Shown: in pieces, positions 1 to 8,579 of the stretch
How positions within the stretch are numbered: the stretch's first letter is position 1
How the letters are laid out: every line of letters starts with the position of its first letter
Assembly (NCBI GenBank): GCA_002473385.1
Contig: DKTR01000086.1
Location: 1 to 18,172, forward strand
DNA: 18,172 nucleotides
Direction: 5' to 3'
Origin: Lachnospiraceae bacterium UBA7225
GTDB lineage: Bacteria > Bacillota > Clostridia > Lachnospirales > Lachnospiraceae
Program-made: the position numbers and the translations under genes
Notes under the pieces: generated by a model
Seen by the model: the letters and a program-made list of their open reading frames with translations, nothing else
Told to the model about the DNA's origin: nothing
The model's database searches: none

Positions 1-213
1 TACGCTAACACGTTAATTGACAAAAGTTCTAATAAATGTAATATTTTTTTTATTGGAATGCTACATGATTATGCAAAATTATGCGGAGGTTATGCAGATA
101 TAGCCTGTCACCGTCGCAGAAAAATAAAAAAGAGGTGATTAAAGACAGAAGATTGTGGGAAAAATAAACAATGAGGAGCACAAAACGCCACAGCAGCAGC
201 AATTTTTGGGCGG
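1..213. other. Non-coding leader region with one promoter-like pair
   Basis: There is no convincing gene here; open frames are very short and lack a good start context. A TTGACA (17-22) lies 16 nt before TAATAT (39-44), which would make a plus-strand promoter, but no gene starts soon after it. Three copies of TTATGC start at 69, 79 and 90, spaced 10 and 11 bp. The rest is AT-rich. An upstream gene lies outside the window and cannot be judged. Confidence 0.4.
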
Positions 214-242
214 TTGACAAAATATGGGTGTTGTGACATAAT
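214..242 (+). promoter_or_regulatory. Promoter of the HPr-like gene
   Basis: A perfect -35 TTGACA (214-219) is separated by 17 nt from the -10 hexamer CATAAT (237-242). The coding start follows about 40 nt downstream, after the ribosome binding site AGAGGTG at 271-277. The match to a housekeeping sigma-A promoter is strong. Confidence 0.75.
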
Positions 243-280
243 GTAGCAAATCTAAAATGAAATCATAAAGAGAGGTGCAG

Positions 281-514
281 ATGATGATGTCAGAGAAAAA
301 AATCAGACTGAGTCAGATGAAGGAAGTAAGGGAATTTGTATCAGCAGCCGGAAAATGTGATTTTGATATAGATGTATATTACAACCGTATTACGATAGAT
401 GCAAAGTCCATCATGGGTGTATTGAGTCTGGATCTGTCGCAGGTTTTGACCGTGAAATACGGGGGAAAAGATGTACAGTTTGAAAATGTGCTGAATAAAT
501 ACGCTGCCGCATAA
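281..514 (+). CDS. HPr-fold protein lacking the active-site histidine
   Basis: This is a 77-aa protein of the PTS HPr family by its central and C-terminal half. The stretch AKSIMGVLSL (residues 41-50) matches the HPr signature around regulatory Ser46, here Ser43, followed by a glycine-containing beta strand. The family's phosphorylation loop, GIHARP around His15, should lie near residues 10-15 but reads SQMKE, with no His at all. The protein therefore cannot carry PEP-derived phosphate at that site as true HPr does. It might act like Crh, which is phosphorylated only on the Ser-46 equivalent, or have another role. Three tandem ATGs occur (281, 284, 287). The ribosome binding site AGAGG (271-275) favours 281 or 284; a GTG at 275 overlaps that site and was rejected. 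The gene is monocistronic, with its own promoter and terminator. The fold assignment is fairly certain; the role is inference. Confidence 0.85.
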   Translation: MMMSEKKIRLSQMKEVREFVSAAGKCDFDIDVYYNRITIDAKSIMGVLSLDLSQVLTVKYGGKDVQFENVLNKYAAA

Positions 515-523
515 GATGGAAAG

Positions 524-560
524 CCGCTGCTCCGACAGATTGCCGGGGAGCGGTTTTTTT
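524..560 (+). terminator. Rho-independent terminator after the HPr-like gene
   Basis: A GC-rich stem pairs CCGCT(G)CTCCG (524-534) with CGGGGAGCGG (544-553). It gives about 10 pairs with one bulged G and one G-T pair, and a 9-nt loop. Seven T residues follow directly (554-560). It starts 9 nt after the stop codon. Confidence 0.9.
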
Positions 561-592
561 AGCTGAAAGGAAGCGCCTTCTCCGGAAAACAG

Positions 593-621
593 GTGACAAA
601 TCTGCTGCTGCGCGTTACAAT
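593..621 (+). promoter_or_regulatory. Promoter of the nuclease-helicase gene
   Basis: GTGACA (593-598) is 17 nt upstream of TACAAT (616-621), each 5 of 6 to consensus. It sits between the preceding terminator and the GTG start at 666, so the helicase and AEC transporter genes probably share it. Confidence 0.6.
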
Positions 622-654
622 AAGATATTCGGAAAATGAAAAAGAGCGGCAGAT

Positions 655-659
655 GGAGG
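655..659 (+). promoter_or_regulatory. Ribosome binding site selecting the GTG start at 666
   Basis: GGAGG lies 6 nt before GTG 666. The in-frame ATG at 636 has no purine-rich site upstream and would place GGAGG inside the gene. This decides for the GTG start. Confidence 0.75.
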
Positions 660-665
660 TTGCAT

Positions 666-3113
666 GTGGAGAAAATCAGAATTTCAGTCCGCAGTCTGGT
701 GGAATTTATTTTAAGAAGCGGCGATATTGATAACCGCCGCGGCGCGCTGGCGGACAAAGAGGCAATGCAGATCGGCAGCCGCCTGCATCGTAAGATCCAG
801 GGACAGATGGGGGCTGATTACCGTGCAGAGGTTTCTCTGAAGGCGGAGATCGACTGCGGTTCTTATGCAATCAGTGTGGAGGGGCGTGCAGACGGGATTT
901 TTACGGAGAACGGACAGAGCTGGATTGATGAGATCAAGGGAACCGGCCGTGATGTAAACAAGCTGGAGGAAGCCATCCCGGTGCACCTGGCGCAGGCGAA
1001 ATGCTATGCCTGTATTTATGCCGCGCAGCAGGGACTTGACCATATCGGTGTGCAGATGACATATGTCCATATGGAGACAGAGGATGTCCGGCGCATTCGC
1101 AGGGAGTTTTCCTTAGAGGAACTAAAGACGTGGTTTGCGGAGCTGATTGAGGAGTACAAAAAATGGGCATCCTTCCAGGTGGAGTGGAAAAAGGTGCGGC
1201 AGGCTTCCATTGCAGGCACGGTGTTTCCTTATCCGTACCGGGAGGGGCAAAAAGATCTGGCGGCAGCTGTTTACCGGACGATTGAGCGGGAAAAGAAGCT
1301 GTTTATTCAGGCACCGACAGGTGTCGGAAAAACGATCGCCACTGTATTCCCGGCGGTAAAGGCGGTGGGCGAGGGGCTTGGAGATAAGATTTTTTATCTG
1401 ACGGCAAAGACGATCACGCGGACGGTTGCACAGGAAGCGTTCTCTCTGCTAAAAATGCAGGGGCTGCAGTATAAGGTGCTGACGCTTACGGCGAAGGAGA
1501 AAATCTGTATGTGTGAGGAGCCGGACTGCAACCCGGAAAAATGCCCCTGCGCGAAGGGGCATTTCGACCGTGTGAATGATGCCGTTTTTGAGCTGCTGAC
1601 GGGCCGGGGAGCAACGGATGGTCTGCACGACAGCTACACGCGCGAGGATCTGATCGCCCATGCAGAGAAGTGGCAGGTCTGTCCCTTTGAGATGTCACTG
1701 GATCTGTCACTCTGGGTGGACGCGGTGATTTGCGACTATAATTATGTCTTTGATCCGCAGGCGAGGCTGAAGCGCTTTTTTGCTGACGGAGTCAGGGGAG
1801 ATTACATCTTTTTGATTGACGAGGCGCACAATCTTGTAGAACGCGGCAGGGAGATGTACAGCGCCGTTCTTTATAAGGAAGATTTTCTGGAAATCAAAAA
1901 GCTGCTTGCGCCGGTGAGCAGGAAGGCGGCGCGGGCGCTGGATAAGTGCAACAAATATATGCTGGAGTGGAAGCGGGAGTGCACCGGATACGCGCTTTAC
2001 ACCGATATTGCCGCGTTTGCGCTTGCTCTGATGAATGTGTCTGCGCAGCTTGAAAACCTGCTGGAGGACGGAGACAGTCCGCTGAACTGGTACCAGGCAC
2101 AGATGTATCCGCGGGAGGGGCTTGCGCAGGCTCTGCCGCAGACACCGGGCACAGGAGGGGAGCTGCGAAAGAAGGTACTGGAATTTTATTTCCAGGTGCG
2201 CAGTTTTCTTGCAATCTATGAAGAGATGGATGACAGCTACGAAATTTATACGGAGCATGAGACGGACGGCAGGTTTAAACTAAAGCTGTTCTGCATCGAT
2301 ACGGCAGGAAAAATCGGTGAGTGCCTGGACCGTGGAAGGGCGGCGGTGTTTTTTTCAGCGACGCTGCTGCCGATCCGCTACTATATGAATCTGCTTTCGG
2401 GTACGCAGGAAGATTATGCCATCTATGCGCATTCCCCTTTTGACCTGCACAAAAAGAAGGTGCTGGTGGGGACAGATGTCAGCAGCCGCTATACGCGCAG
2501 AGGACCGGAGGAGTATCAGAAAATTGCCGCATATATCCACTGCGCGGTGCAGGCGCGCGCCGGAAATTACCTGGTGTTTTTTCCTTCTTATAAGATGCTG
2601 GAGGAAATACGCGTTATCTTTGAGGCAGCGTACACGGATGTGCGTGTGGTTTCTCAGAATCCCCGCATGACGGAGACGGAGAGGGAAGAGTTTCTCGCCT
2701 GTTTTTCGGAGGGCAACGTGCAGTCACTTGCCGGATTCTGTGTGCTCGGCGGTATTTTCGGCGAGGGCATAGATCTCAGACATGAAAAGCTGATAGGGGC
2801 GGTAATTGTGGGAACCGGTCTGCCGCAGATCTGCAACGAAAGAGAAATTTTAAAACAGTATTATGACCGGCACCAGATGGATGGCTTTGCACATGCTTAC
2901 CAGTATCCGGGAATGAACAAGGTTCTGCAGTCAGCGGGGCGTGTTATCCGCACGGACGAGGATACGGGTGTGATACTGCTTCTGGACGAGCGTTTCTGCC
3001 GCCGCCAGTATCTGGACATTTTCCCGCGGGAGTGGATAGATTACGACACGTGCAGTCTGAGGACGGCGCCGGAGAAATTGCAATACTTTTGGAAGAGCCT
3101 GGAGGGGGAATAA
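666..3113 (+). CDS. PD-(D/E)XK nuclease domain fused to DinG/XPD-family helicase
   Basis: This 815-aa protein is a probable ATP-dependent DNA-processing enzyme of helicase superfamily 2. An N-terminal nuclease-like region has Asp76 (RADGIF) and the E-x-K pair Glu89/Lys91 (DEIKGT), the PD-(D/E)XK pattern. The helicase core follows. Walker A is APTGVGKT with Lys222. A cysteine cluster (C281, C283, C288, C293, C295, and C339 in VCPFEM) lies where XPD/DinG proteins hold a 4Fe-4S cluster. The Walker B box is DEAH (385-388), motif III is SAT (564-566), and motif VI is QSAGRVIR (from Gln755; Arg759 and Arg762 contact ATP in relatives). All core motifs are intact. The AEC transporter starts 4 nt after the stop, so they are probably co-transcribed, though no functional link is obvious. 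Which DNA substrate it acts on (repair, recombination or replication intermediates) cannot be told from sequence. Known DinG proteins unwind 5'-tailed duplexes; the nuclease activity here is inference. Confidence 0.9.
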   Translation: MEKIRISVRSLVEFILRSGDIDNRRGALADKEAMQIGSRLHRKIQGQMGADYRAEVSLKAEIDCGSYAISVEGRADGIFTENGQSWIDEIKGTGRDVNKLEEAIPVHLAQAKCYACIYAAQQGLDHIGVQMTYVHMETEDVRRIRREFSLEELKTWFAELIEEYKKWASFQVEWKKVRQASIAGTVFPYPYREGQKDLAAAVYRTIEREKKLFIQAPTGVGKTIATVFPAVKAVGEGLGDKIFYLTAKTITRTVAQEAFSLLKMQGLQYKVLTLTAKEKICMCEEPDCNPEKCPCAKGHFDRVNDAVFELLTGRGATDGLHDSYTREDLIAHAEKWQVCPFEMSLDLSLWVDAVICDYNYVFDPQARLKRFFADGVRGDYIFLIDEAHNLVERGREMYSAVLYKEDFLEIKKLLAPVSRKAARALDKCNKYMLEWKRECTGYALYTDIAAFALALMNVSAQLENLLEDGDSPLNWYQAQMYPREGLAQALPQTPGTGGELRKKVLEFYFQVRSFLAIYEEMDDSYEIYTEHETDGRFKLKLFCIDTAGKIGECLDRGRAAVFFSATLLPIRYYMNLLSGTQEDYAIYAHSPFDLHKKKVLVGTDVSSRYTRRGPEEYQKIAAYIHCAVQARAGNYLVFFPSYKMLEEIRVIFEAAYTDVRVVSQNPRMTETEREEFLACFSEGNVQSLAGFCVLGGIFGEGIDLRHEKLIGAVIVGTGLPQICNEREILKQYYDRHQMDGFAHAYQYPGMNKVLQSAGRVIRTDEDTGVILLLDERFCRRQYLDIFPREWIDYDTCSLRTAPEKLQYFWKSLEGE

Positions 3114-3117
3114 AACA

Positions 3118-4038
3118 ATGGATTTTTTGACAGTGGCGAATCAGATGATATCCCTGTTTATTATTATGGTTGTGGGATATGTGATGTACCGGGTGAAAAT
3201 AATTGACGATGCAGCGACGGTGCGCTATACGAGGCTGGTGCTGAATATTTCCCTGCCCGCCCAGATTATCACTTCATTTGTAGAGAACCGCGGCGTGGTT
3301 CCAAACGGTGTAGTGCTTTCTGTTTTCGGAATTTCTTTTGTGGTATATGCGATTGCAGCGGTTGTCGGTGCAGTATTTGTTTTTGTGACGCGTGCACCGA
3401 AGGAAGAGCGCGGCACGTATCTTTTTATGTGCCTTTTCGGAAATGTCGGCTTCATGGGATTCCCGGTGATTGTTACTATTTTCGGTGACGGCGCACTGAT
3501 TTATGCCGTTATATTTAACGTTATTTTCAATATTCTGGTGTACTCTTTAGGTATCACGCTGATCGGCGGCGGAAAAGGCGGTTATAAATTTAGTCCGAAG
3601 CTGCTTTTAAACATCCCGTTTATTGCGGCGCTGGTCTCTGTCCTGCTGTTCTTTGCCGGGGTATCTCTGCCGCGTGTATTGGTGACATCGATGGATTACC
3701 TGGGTAATCTGACGACACCGGTGGCGATGCTGGTTTTGGGTGCAACGATAGCGTCCATGCCGGTAAAGGAGCTGTTTGACGACTGGCGGGTGTACCTGTT
3801 CACGGTGTTCCGCCTCGGGGTGATACCGCTGGCGACCATGGCGGTTCTGCGTATGTTCAGCCTTACTACGCCGGAGATTGCCGGAATCATGATCGTGCTG
3901 GCTGCCATGCCGGTTGCTACCAATACTACGATGCTTGCAATCGAGTATGGAGGCAATATGCGCCTGGCATCAAAGGGGATTTTCTTCAGCACGATTCTGT
4001 CTGTGATCACCATTCCGGCTGCGGCAATGTTCTGCTAG
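3118..4038 (+). CDS. AEC-family (auxin efflux carrier-type) transporter
   Basis: This 306-aa hydrophobic integral membrane protein has the usual length for the AEC family, with about ten predicted membrane segments in two halves. Family-typical features are the N-terminal segment with MYRVKIID and the RLVLNISLPAQI stretch. In the first half, NVGFMGFPV (near residue 110) is the crossover region, and in the C-terminal half PVATNTTMLA is its counterpart. AEC proteins move organic anions such as dicarboxylates, or in plants auxin; the substrate here is unknown. The start ATG lies 4 nt after the helicase stop, with GGAGGGGG (3101-3108) as ribosome binding site inside the upstream gene, so translation is probably coupled. 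No terminator is visible before the next promoter at 4085. Confidence 0.85.
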   Translation: MDFLTVANQMISLFIIMVVGYVMYRVKIIDDAATVRYTRLVLNISLPAQIITSFVENRGVVPNGVVLSVFGISFVVYAIAAVVGAVFVFVTRAPKEERGTYLFMCLFGNVGFMGFPVIVTIFGDGALIYAVIFNVIFNILVYSLGITLIGGGKGGYKFSPKLLLNIPFIAALVSVLLFFAGVSLPRVLVTSMDYLGNLTTPVAMLVLGATIASMPVKELFDDWRVYLFTVFRLGVIPLATMAVLRMFSLTTPEIAGIMIVLAAMPVATNTTMLAIEYGGNMRLASKGIFFSTILSVITIPAAAMFC

Positions 4039-4084
4039 AGACTGCATTCTAAATCTGAAAAAATTATAAATTGTTTTGAATTAC

Positions 4085-4112
4085 TTGACATACGGAATTC
4101 CTGGTTTAAGAT
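4085..4112 (+). promoter_or_regulatory. Promoter of the RND permease gene
   Basis: A perfect TTGACA (4085-4090) precedes TAAGAT (4107-4112) by 16 nt. The permease start lies about 40 nt downstream, with GGGAGG (4141-4146) as ribosome binding site. Transcription from the upstream pair may also read through, since no terminator separates them. Confidence 0.7.
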
Positions 4113-4152
4113 ATCATTAAAAGAAAAGTGCTATTTTGACGGGAGGATTTGT

Positions 4153-7100
4153 ATGTTACCGCGCTACAGTGTAAAACGCCCCTATACCGTATTAGTGGGC
4201 GTTGTTTTAATTGTGATCCTGGGGTATGTGTCGTTTACCAGTATGCAGACTGATCTGTTGCCGGATATGACGCTGCCGTATGCGATTGTTTACACCACCT
4301 ATCCGGGGGCAAGTCCGGAAGAGGTGGAGACGATCGTCACGAGGCCGGTCGAGCAGTCGATGGCGACCATCAGCAATATTGAAAACATCAGTTCCGTGTC
4401 ATCAGAGAATATTTCCATGGTTATTCTGGAGTTTTCCCAGTCAGCCAATATGGATGCAGTCACGATTGAGATGCGGGAGAATCTGGATCAGATTGAGGGC
4501 TACTGGGATGATACTGTCGGCAGTCCGATTATCATGAAGCTGAATCCGGATATGCTGCCGGTCATGGTGGCTGCTATGGAAAGCGGGGATATGTCGCAGA
4601 GCGATCTGACGGATCTGGTAAATAATACGATTCTGCCGGAGCTGGAGAGTATTGAGGGCGTAGCGAGCGTCAGCACGACCGGTACTATCGAAGAGCAGGT
4701 GCAGGTGACGCTGCGCGAGGATAAGATCCGGGCAGTGAACCGCAGGGTGGAGCAGGCACTGGATGATAAATTTGCAGAGGCAGAGAGCGAACTCGCGGAG
4801 GCACAGGAGAAGCTCGACGAGGGGAAGGAAGAGCTGGAGAATGGGCAGACGCAGCTTGCAGACCAGACCTCTGCGGCAGAGAGCCAGATCAGCTCCGGCA
4901 CCAGCCAGATGATCACCGGACAGGTGCAGATCGACCAGAAGCTGGCAGAAGTGCAGAGCGGGCTGACAAAGCTGGATGATTCGGAAGCTGAGCTGCTTGC
5001 CAAGGAGCAGGAGCTTCTGGCAGGAGAAGCAGCTCTTCAGAAGCTGCCGGAGCAGAAGGCGGCGCTGGAGGCGCAGAAAGCGCAGATCGACGCGGGCATC
5101 AGTCAGTTGGAATCGGCTCCGTCGCAGCTCGCCGAACTTGACGCGGCGATCGCAGGCGTGGAAACTGCTATTGAAGAGCTGGAAAAGCAGATTGCCGGGC
5201 TGCAGGGCGGTCAGGAAGTGCCGGCAGAAACAGAGACCGGGACGCAGGCGGACACCGGGGACAACGTACAGGAGGACCTGGAGGTTCAGGCTGATATGGC
5301 TCTTCAGAGTCCGGAGCCGGAAACTTCCGGTCTGCAGAAAAATGAGACGGAAAATGTGCAATCGGCGGACGACGGGGAACTGATCCTGGACGGAGAGGAT
5401 ACGGGAAGCGACGGAGATTCGCAGAACCAGGAGGATTTTTCTCTTCCGGAGATCAATCCGGGGCTTTCCCAGGAGGAGATCGACCGGCTCACGCAGGAGG
5501 CGCAGCAGGAAGCTGTGATCGCAGCGCTCCAGCAGCAGCTTCTGGAGCTGCAGGCGCAGAAGATTACGCTGGAAAATACAAAAAACCAGGCATTGGCGGC
5601 GCTTGCGACGCTCGGCGTAAATACTGGCGGTACGGCCGGGGAGCGCGATGAGAGTATCGACACCGTAAAATCGGAGCTGGTGGCACGCCGGATACAGATC
5701 GAGGATGGCATCGCACAGATGCAGACAACGATCGACGGGATGCCGGAGCAGATGGAGCAGATCATTGCAGGTAAGGCGCAGATAGAGAGCGGCAAGGCAC
5801 AGCTCGCAGAGGGGCGGGGGCAGCTTCTTGCGGCCAGGAAGCAGCTTGAAACGGCAAAGGAACAGATTGCGTCCGGGCAGACAAGTGTATCCGCGGCAGT
5901 CGGCGGACTGAACAAAGCAAAAATTTCCGCGACCATCGAGATGGCGGCGGGCAAGGCAGAGCTGAGCGCCGGGCAGAAGGAGCTGGATGCTGCGTTAGAT
6001 CAGATCAGGCAGCAGAAGGAGGCAGCTTACGACCAGGCTGATGTCACGGAAATCATCACGGCTGATATGATAAAGGGTATTCTGGCAGCGCAGAATTTCA
6101 GTATGCCTGCGGGCTACGTGACAGAAGACGGCGTAGATTTCCTTGTGCGTGTGGGCAATAAGCTGGAGGACACGGAAGGCATCGGGGATCTGATGCTCCT
6201 GGATCTGCACATGGACGGACTTGATCCTATCTATCTGTCGGATGTCGCAGATGTGACGATTCTGGATAACAGCGGAGAGGTTTACGCAAAGATCAACGGA
6301 CATTCCGGAGTCATGTTTACCATGCAGAAGCAGTCGGGCTATTCAACCGGTGAGGTTTCGGAACGGATTAAAAAGAAATTTGCCGAACTGGAAGAGACGG
6401 ATGAAAACATACATATCATTGAGCTGATGGACCAGGGCATTTATATTGATCTGGTGGTGGATTCAGTTCTGGAGAACATGCTTTCCGGTGCCGGTCTTGC
6501 CATTCTGGTATTGCTGCTGTTTTTGAAAAGTATACGTCCGACGCTGGTTATTGCCTGCTCGATCCCGATCAGTATTATGACAGCGATCGTGGCGATGTAT
6601 TTTAGCAACATTACGCTGAATATTATCTCTCTTTCCGGTCTGGCACTCGGCATCGGCATGCTGGTTGATAACTCGATTGTGGTTATTGAAAATATATATC
6701 GTCTGCGTGCGGAGGGGTATTCCGTGAAAAAGGCGGCGGTGGAGGGCGCCAACCAGGTAGCAGGTTCTATCGCAGCATCTACGCTGACGACGGTCTGTGT
6801 ATTTTTGCCGATTGTCTTTACCGAGGGTATCACCCGGCAGTTGTTTGTGGATATGGGACTTACGATTGCGTACTCACTCGGCGCCAGCCTGATTATTGCG
6901 CTGACGCTGGTTCCGGCGATGGGGGCCGGACTGCTGAAAAATGTGAAGCAGAGGCGCTCGCGCGGGTTTGAGGCGATACAGAATGCCTACGCGAAGCTGC
7001 TGGGATGGTCCCTGAAGGTGAAACTTCTGGTGCTGCTGCTGGCAGTCGGACTGCTGGTTTATTCCGCGAAGCTTGTGCTGTCTAAGGGAACTGCCTTTAT

Positions 7101-8538
7101 GCCGGAGATGGACAGCACGCAGGTTACTATCACACTGAATATGCCGGAGGGCAGTCTCCTTTCTGATACGGCGGCAATGTCGGATCAGGTGATAGAACGC
7201 ATCCTGGAGATCCCGGATGTAACCGATGTGGGTGCAATGTCGGGCGGCTCAGGCATGATGAGTATGATGGGCGGCAGCCAGAGTGCCAATGCGGATTCCG
7301 CGTCGCTCTATGTGTTGCTCAGTGAGGAAAAAACCATCACAAACGATGAACTGAAGGCGGAGATTCTGGAGAAAACCGCCGGCCTGGACTGTGAGCTGGA
7401 GGTTGAAACCTCCACTATGGATATGTCGGCGCTTGGCGGCAGCGGCATCTCGATTAATATCAAGGGGCGCGAACTGGACGAATTGAAGCGTATGGCGGCA
7501 GAGGTGGCGGAAATTGTAGAATCTGTTGAAGGAACCACAAATGTATCCGACGGAATTGCCGAGAAAACACTGGAAATGCGTCTGGTAGTGGATAAGGACA
7601 AGGCAATGAGCTATCAGCTTACAACCGCGCAGGTTTACCAGTTCCTGCAGGCGAAGCTGGCAGATGCCTCCACTGTGACGACGCTTTCCACACTGTCCAA
7701 GGACTACCCGGTGCTGGTGGTAAGTGATACGGACGAAACGCTGACGCGTGAGAAGATTAAGAAGCTGACAATTACCGGAAAGGACGAAGAAGGCAAGGAT
7801 GTGGATGTTCCGGTTGCCGATCTGGTAGAATTTGTGGATACTGAAGGCTTTTCATCCATTAACCGTGAGGCTCAGACGCGCTACGTTACTGTGACGGCGC
7901 AGATTGCCGACGGCTATAACATCGGTCTGGTATCGGCAGATCTGAATGCGGCGCTGGAAAATTATGAGCTGCCGAAGGGATACAGCCTGGAAATGGCAGG
8001 TGAGGACGAAACAATAAATGAAGCGATGGGAGAGGTGGTCAAGATGCTCCTGCTGGCACTGGCGTTTATGTACCTTATCATGGTTGCACAGTTCCAGTCG
8101 CTGCTGTCGCCGTTTATCATTATGTTTACGATTCCGCTTGCGTTCACCGGCGGTCTGCTGGCACTGTACCTGACGGATAATCCGGTCAGCGTAATAGCTA
8201 TGATTGGATTCGTTATGCTGTCCGGGATCATTGTAAACAATGGAATCGTGCTGGTCGATTATATTAATCAGCTTCGCCGCGGCGGCATGGAAAAGAAGGC
8301 AGCGATTGTCGAGGCGGGCAGAACAAGGCTGCGCCCGATCATTATGACGGCCCTGACCACTATCCTCGGTCTGCTTACCATGGCGCTGGGCAACGGTATG
8401 GGCGCCGATATGGTGCAGCCGATGGCGATCGTAACCATTGGCGGTCTGACATACGGAACGCTGCTGACACTGTTCGTTGTGCCGTGTATCTACGATATCT
8501 TCAACCGTAAAAAAGATATGACGGAGGAAGAAATATAA
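4153..8538 (+). CDS. RND-superfamily permease with a ~440-residue coiled-coil insertion
   Basis: This 1461-aa membrane protein belongs to the AcrB/CzcA-type RND family, normally about 1030 aa. The first membrane segment is near residues 12-31. Segments 2-6 run from about 777 to 926, segment 7 is near 957-976, and segments 8-12 start near 1297. The TM4 motif GIGMLVDNSIVVIEN contains Asp839, the counterpart of AcrB Asp407, while the Asp408 position is Asn840. The TM10 counterpart reads IIVNNGIVLVDY (from about 1359), so AcrB Lys940 is replaced by Asn. Residues 197-636 are absent from AcrB. They form two heptad-rich helical arms (about 197-350 and 441-630) joined by an acidic, Glu/Asp/Gln-rich linker (about 352-440). 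The core resumes with DMIKGILAAQNFSMPAGYV, aligning to AcrB's second porter subdomain. The likely role is proton-driven export of drugs, lipids or cell-wall compounds across the cytoplasmic membrane. No adaptor gene is adjacent. Substrate unknown. Confidence 0.9.
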   Translation: MLPRYSVKRPYTVLVGVVLIVILGYVSFTSMQTDLLPDMTLPYAIVYTTYPGASPEEVETIVTRPVEQSMATISNIENISSVSSENISMVILEFSQSANMDAVTIEMRENLDQIEGYWDDTVGSPIIMKLNPDMLPVMVAAMESGDMSQSDLTDLVNNTILPELESIEGVASVSTTGTIEEQVQVTLREDKIRAVNRRVEQALDDKFAEAESELAEAQEKLDEGKEELENGQTQLADQTSAAESQISSGTSQMITGQVQIDQKLAEVQSGLTKLDDSEAELLAKEQELLAGEAALQKLPEQKAALEAQKAQIDAGISQLESAPSQLAELDAAIAGVETAIEELEKQIAGLQGGQEVPAETETGTQADTGDNVQEDLEVQADMALQSPEPETSGLQKNETENVQSADDGELILDGEDTGSDGDSQNQEDFSLPEINPGLSQEEIDRLTQEAQQEAVIAALQQQLLELQAQKITLENTKNQALAALATLGVNTGGTAGERDESIDTVKSELVARRIQIEDGIAQMQTTIDGMPEQMEQIIAGKAQIESGKAQLAEGRGQLLAARKQLETAKEQIASGQTSVSAAVGGLNKAKISATIEMAAGKAELSAGQKELDAALDQIRQQKEAAYDQADVTEIITADMIKGILAAQNFSMPAGYVTEDGVDFLVRVGNKLEDTEGIGDLMLLDLHMDGLDPIYLSDVADVTILDNSGEVYAKINGHSGVMFTMQKQSGYSTGEVSERIKKKFAELEETDENIHIIELMDQGIYIDLVVDSVLENMLSGAGLAILVLLLFLKSIRPTLVIACSIPISIMTAIVAMYFSNITLNIISLSGLALGIGMLVDNSIVVIENIYRLRAEGYSVKKAAVEGANQVAGSIAASTLTTVCVFLPIVFTEGITRQLFVDMGLTIAYSLGASLIIALTLVPAMGAGLLKNVKQRRSRGFEAIQNAYAKLLGWSLKVKLLVLLLAVGLLVYSAKLVLSKGTAFMPEMDSTQVTITLNMPEGSLLSDTAAMSDQVIERILEIPDVTDVGAMSGGSGMMSMMGGSQSANADSASLYVLLSEEKTITNDELKAEILEKTAGLDCELEVETSTMDMSALGGSGISINIKGRELDELKRMAAEVAEIVESVEGTTNVSDGIAEKTLEMRLVVDKDKAMSYQLTTAQVYQFLQAKLADASTVTTLSTLSKDYPVLVVSDTDETLTREKIKKLTITGKDEEGKDVDVPVADLVEFVDTEGFSSINREAQTRYVTVTAQIADGYNIGLVSADLNAALENYELPKGYSLEMAGEDETINEAMGEVVKMLLLALAFMYLIMVAQFQSLLSPFIIMFTIPLAFTGGLLALYLTDNPVSVIAMIGFVMLSGIIVNNGIVLVDYINQLRRGGMEKKAAIVEAGRTRLRPIIMTALTTILGLLTMALGNGMGADMVQPMAIVTIGGLTYGTLLTLFVVPCIYDIFNRKKDMTEEEI

Positions 8539-8579
8539 AAATAAGTTTTATACTGAGGTATATTTTACGGGTGTTTAGT

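Noticed and set aside
341..757. Open frame on the minus strand across the HPr-like gene and its terminator
   Set aside because: It crosses the terminator hairpin, has no ribosome binding site and mirrors genes on the other strand.
4441..5361. 306-codon open frame on the minus strand inside the RND gene
   Set aside because: It is antisense to the coiled-coil region; its Leu/Arg-rich composition reflects the Gln/Glu/Ala codons on the plus strand. No start context.
4741..6030. DNA tandem repeat suspected in the RND gene
   Set aside because: The repetition is at the protein heptad level only; the nucleotide sequence is not repeated unit by unit.
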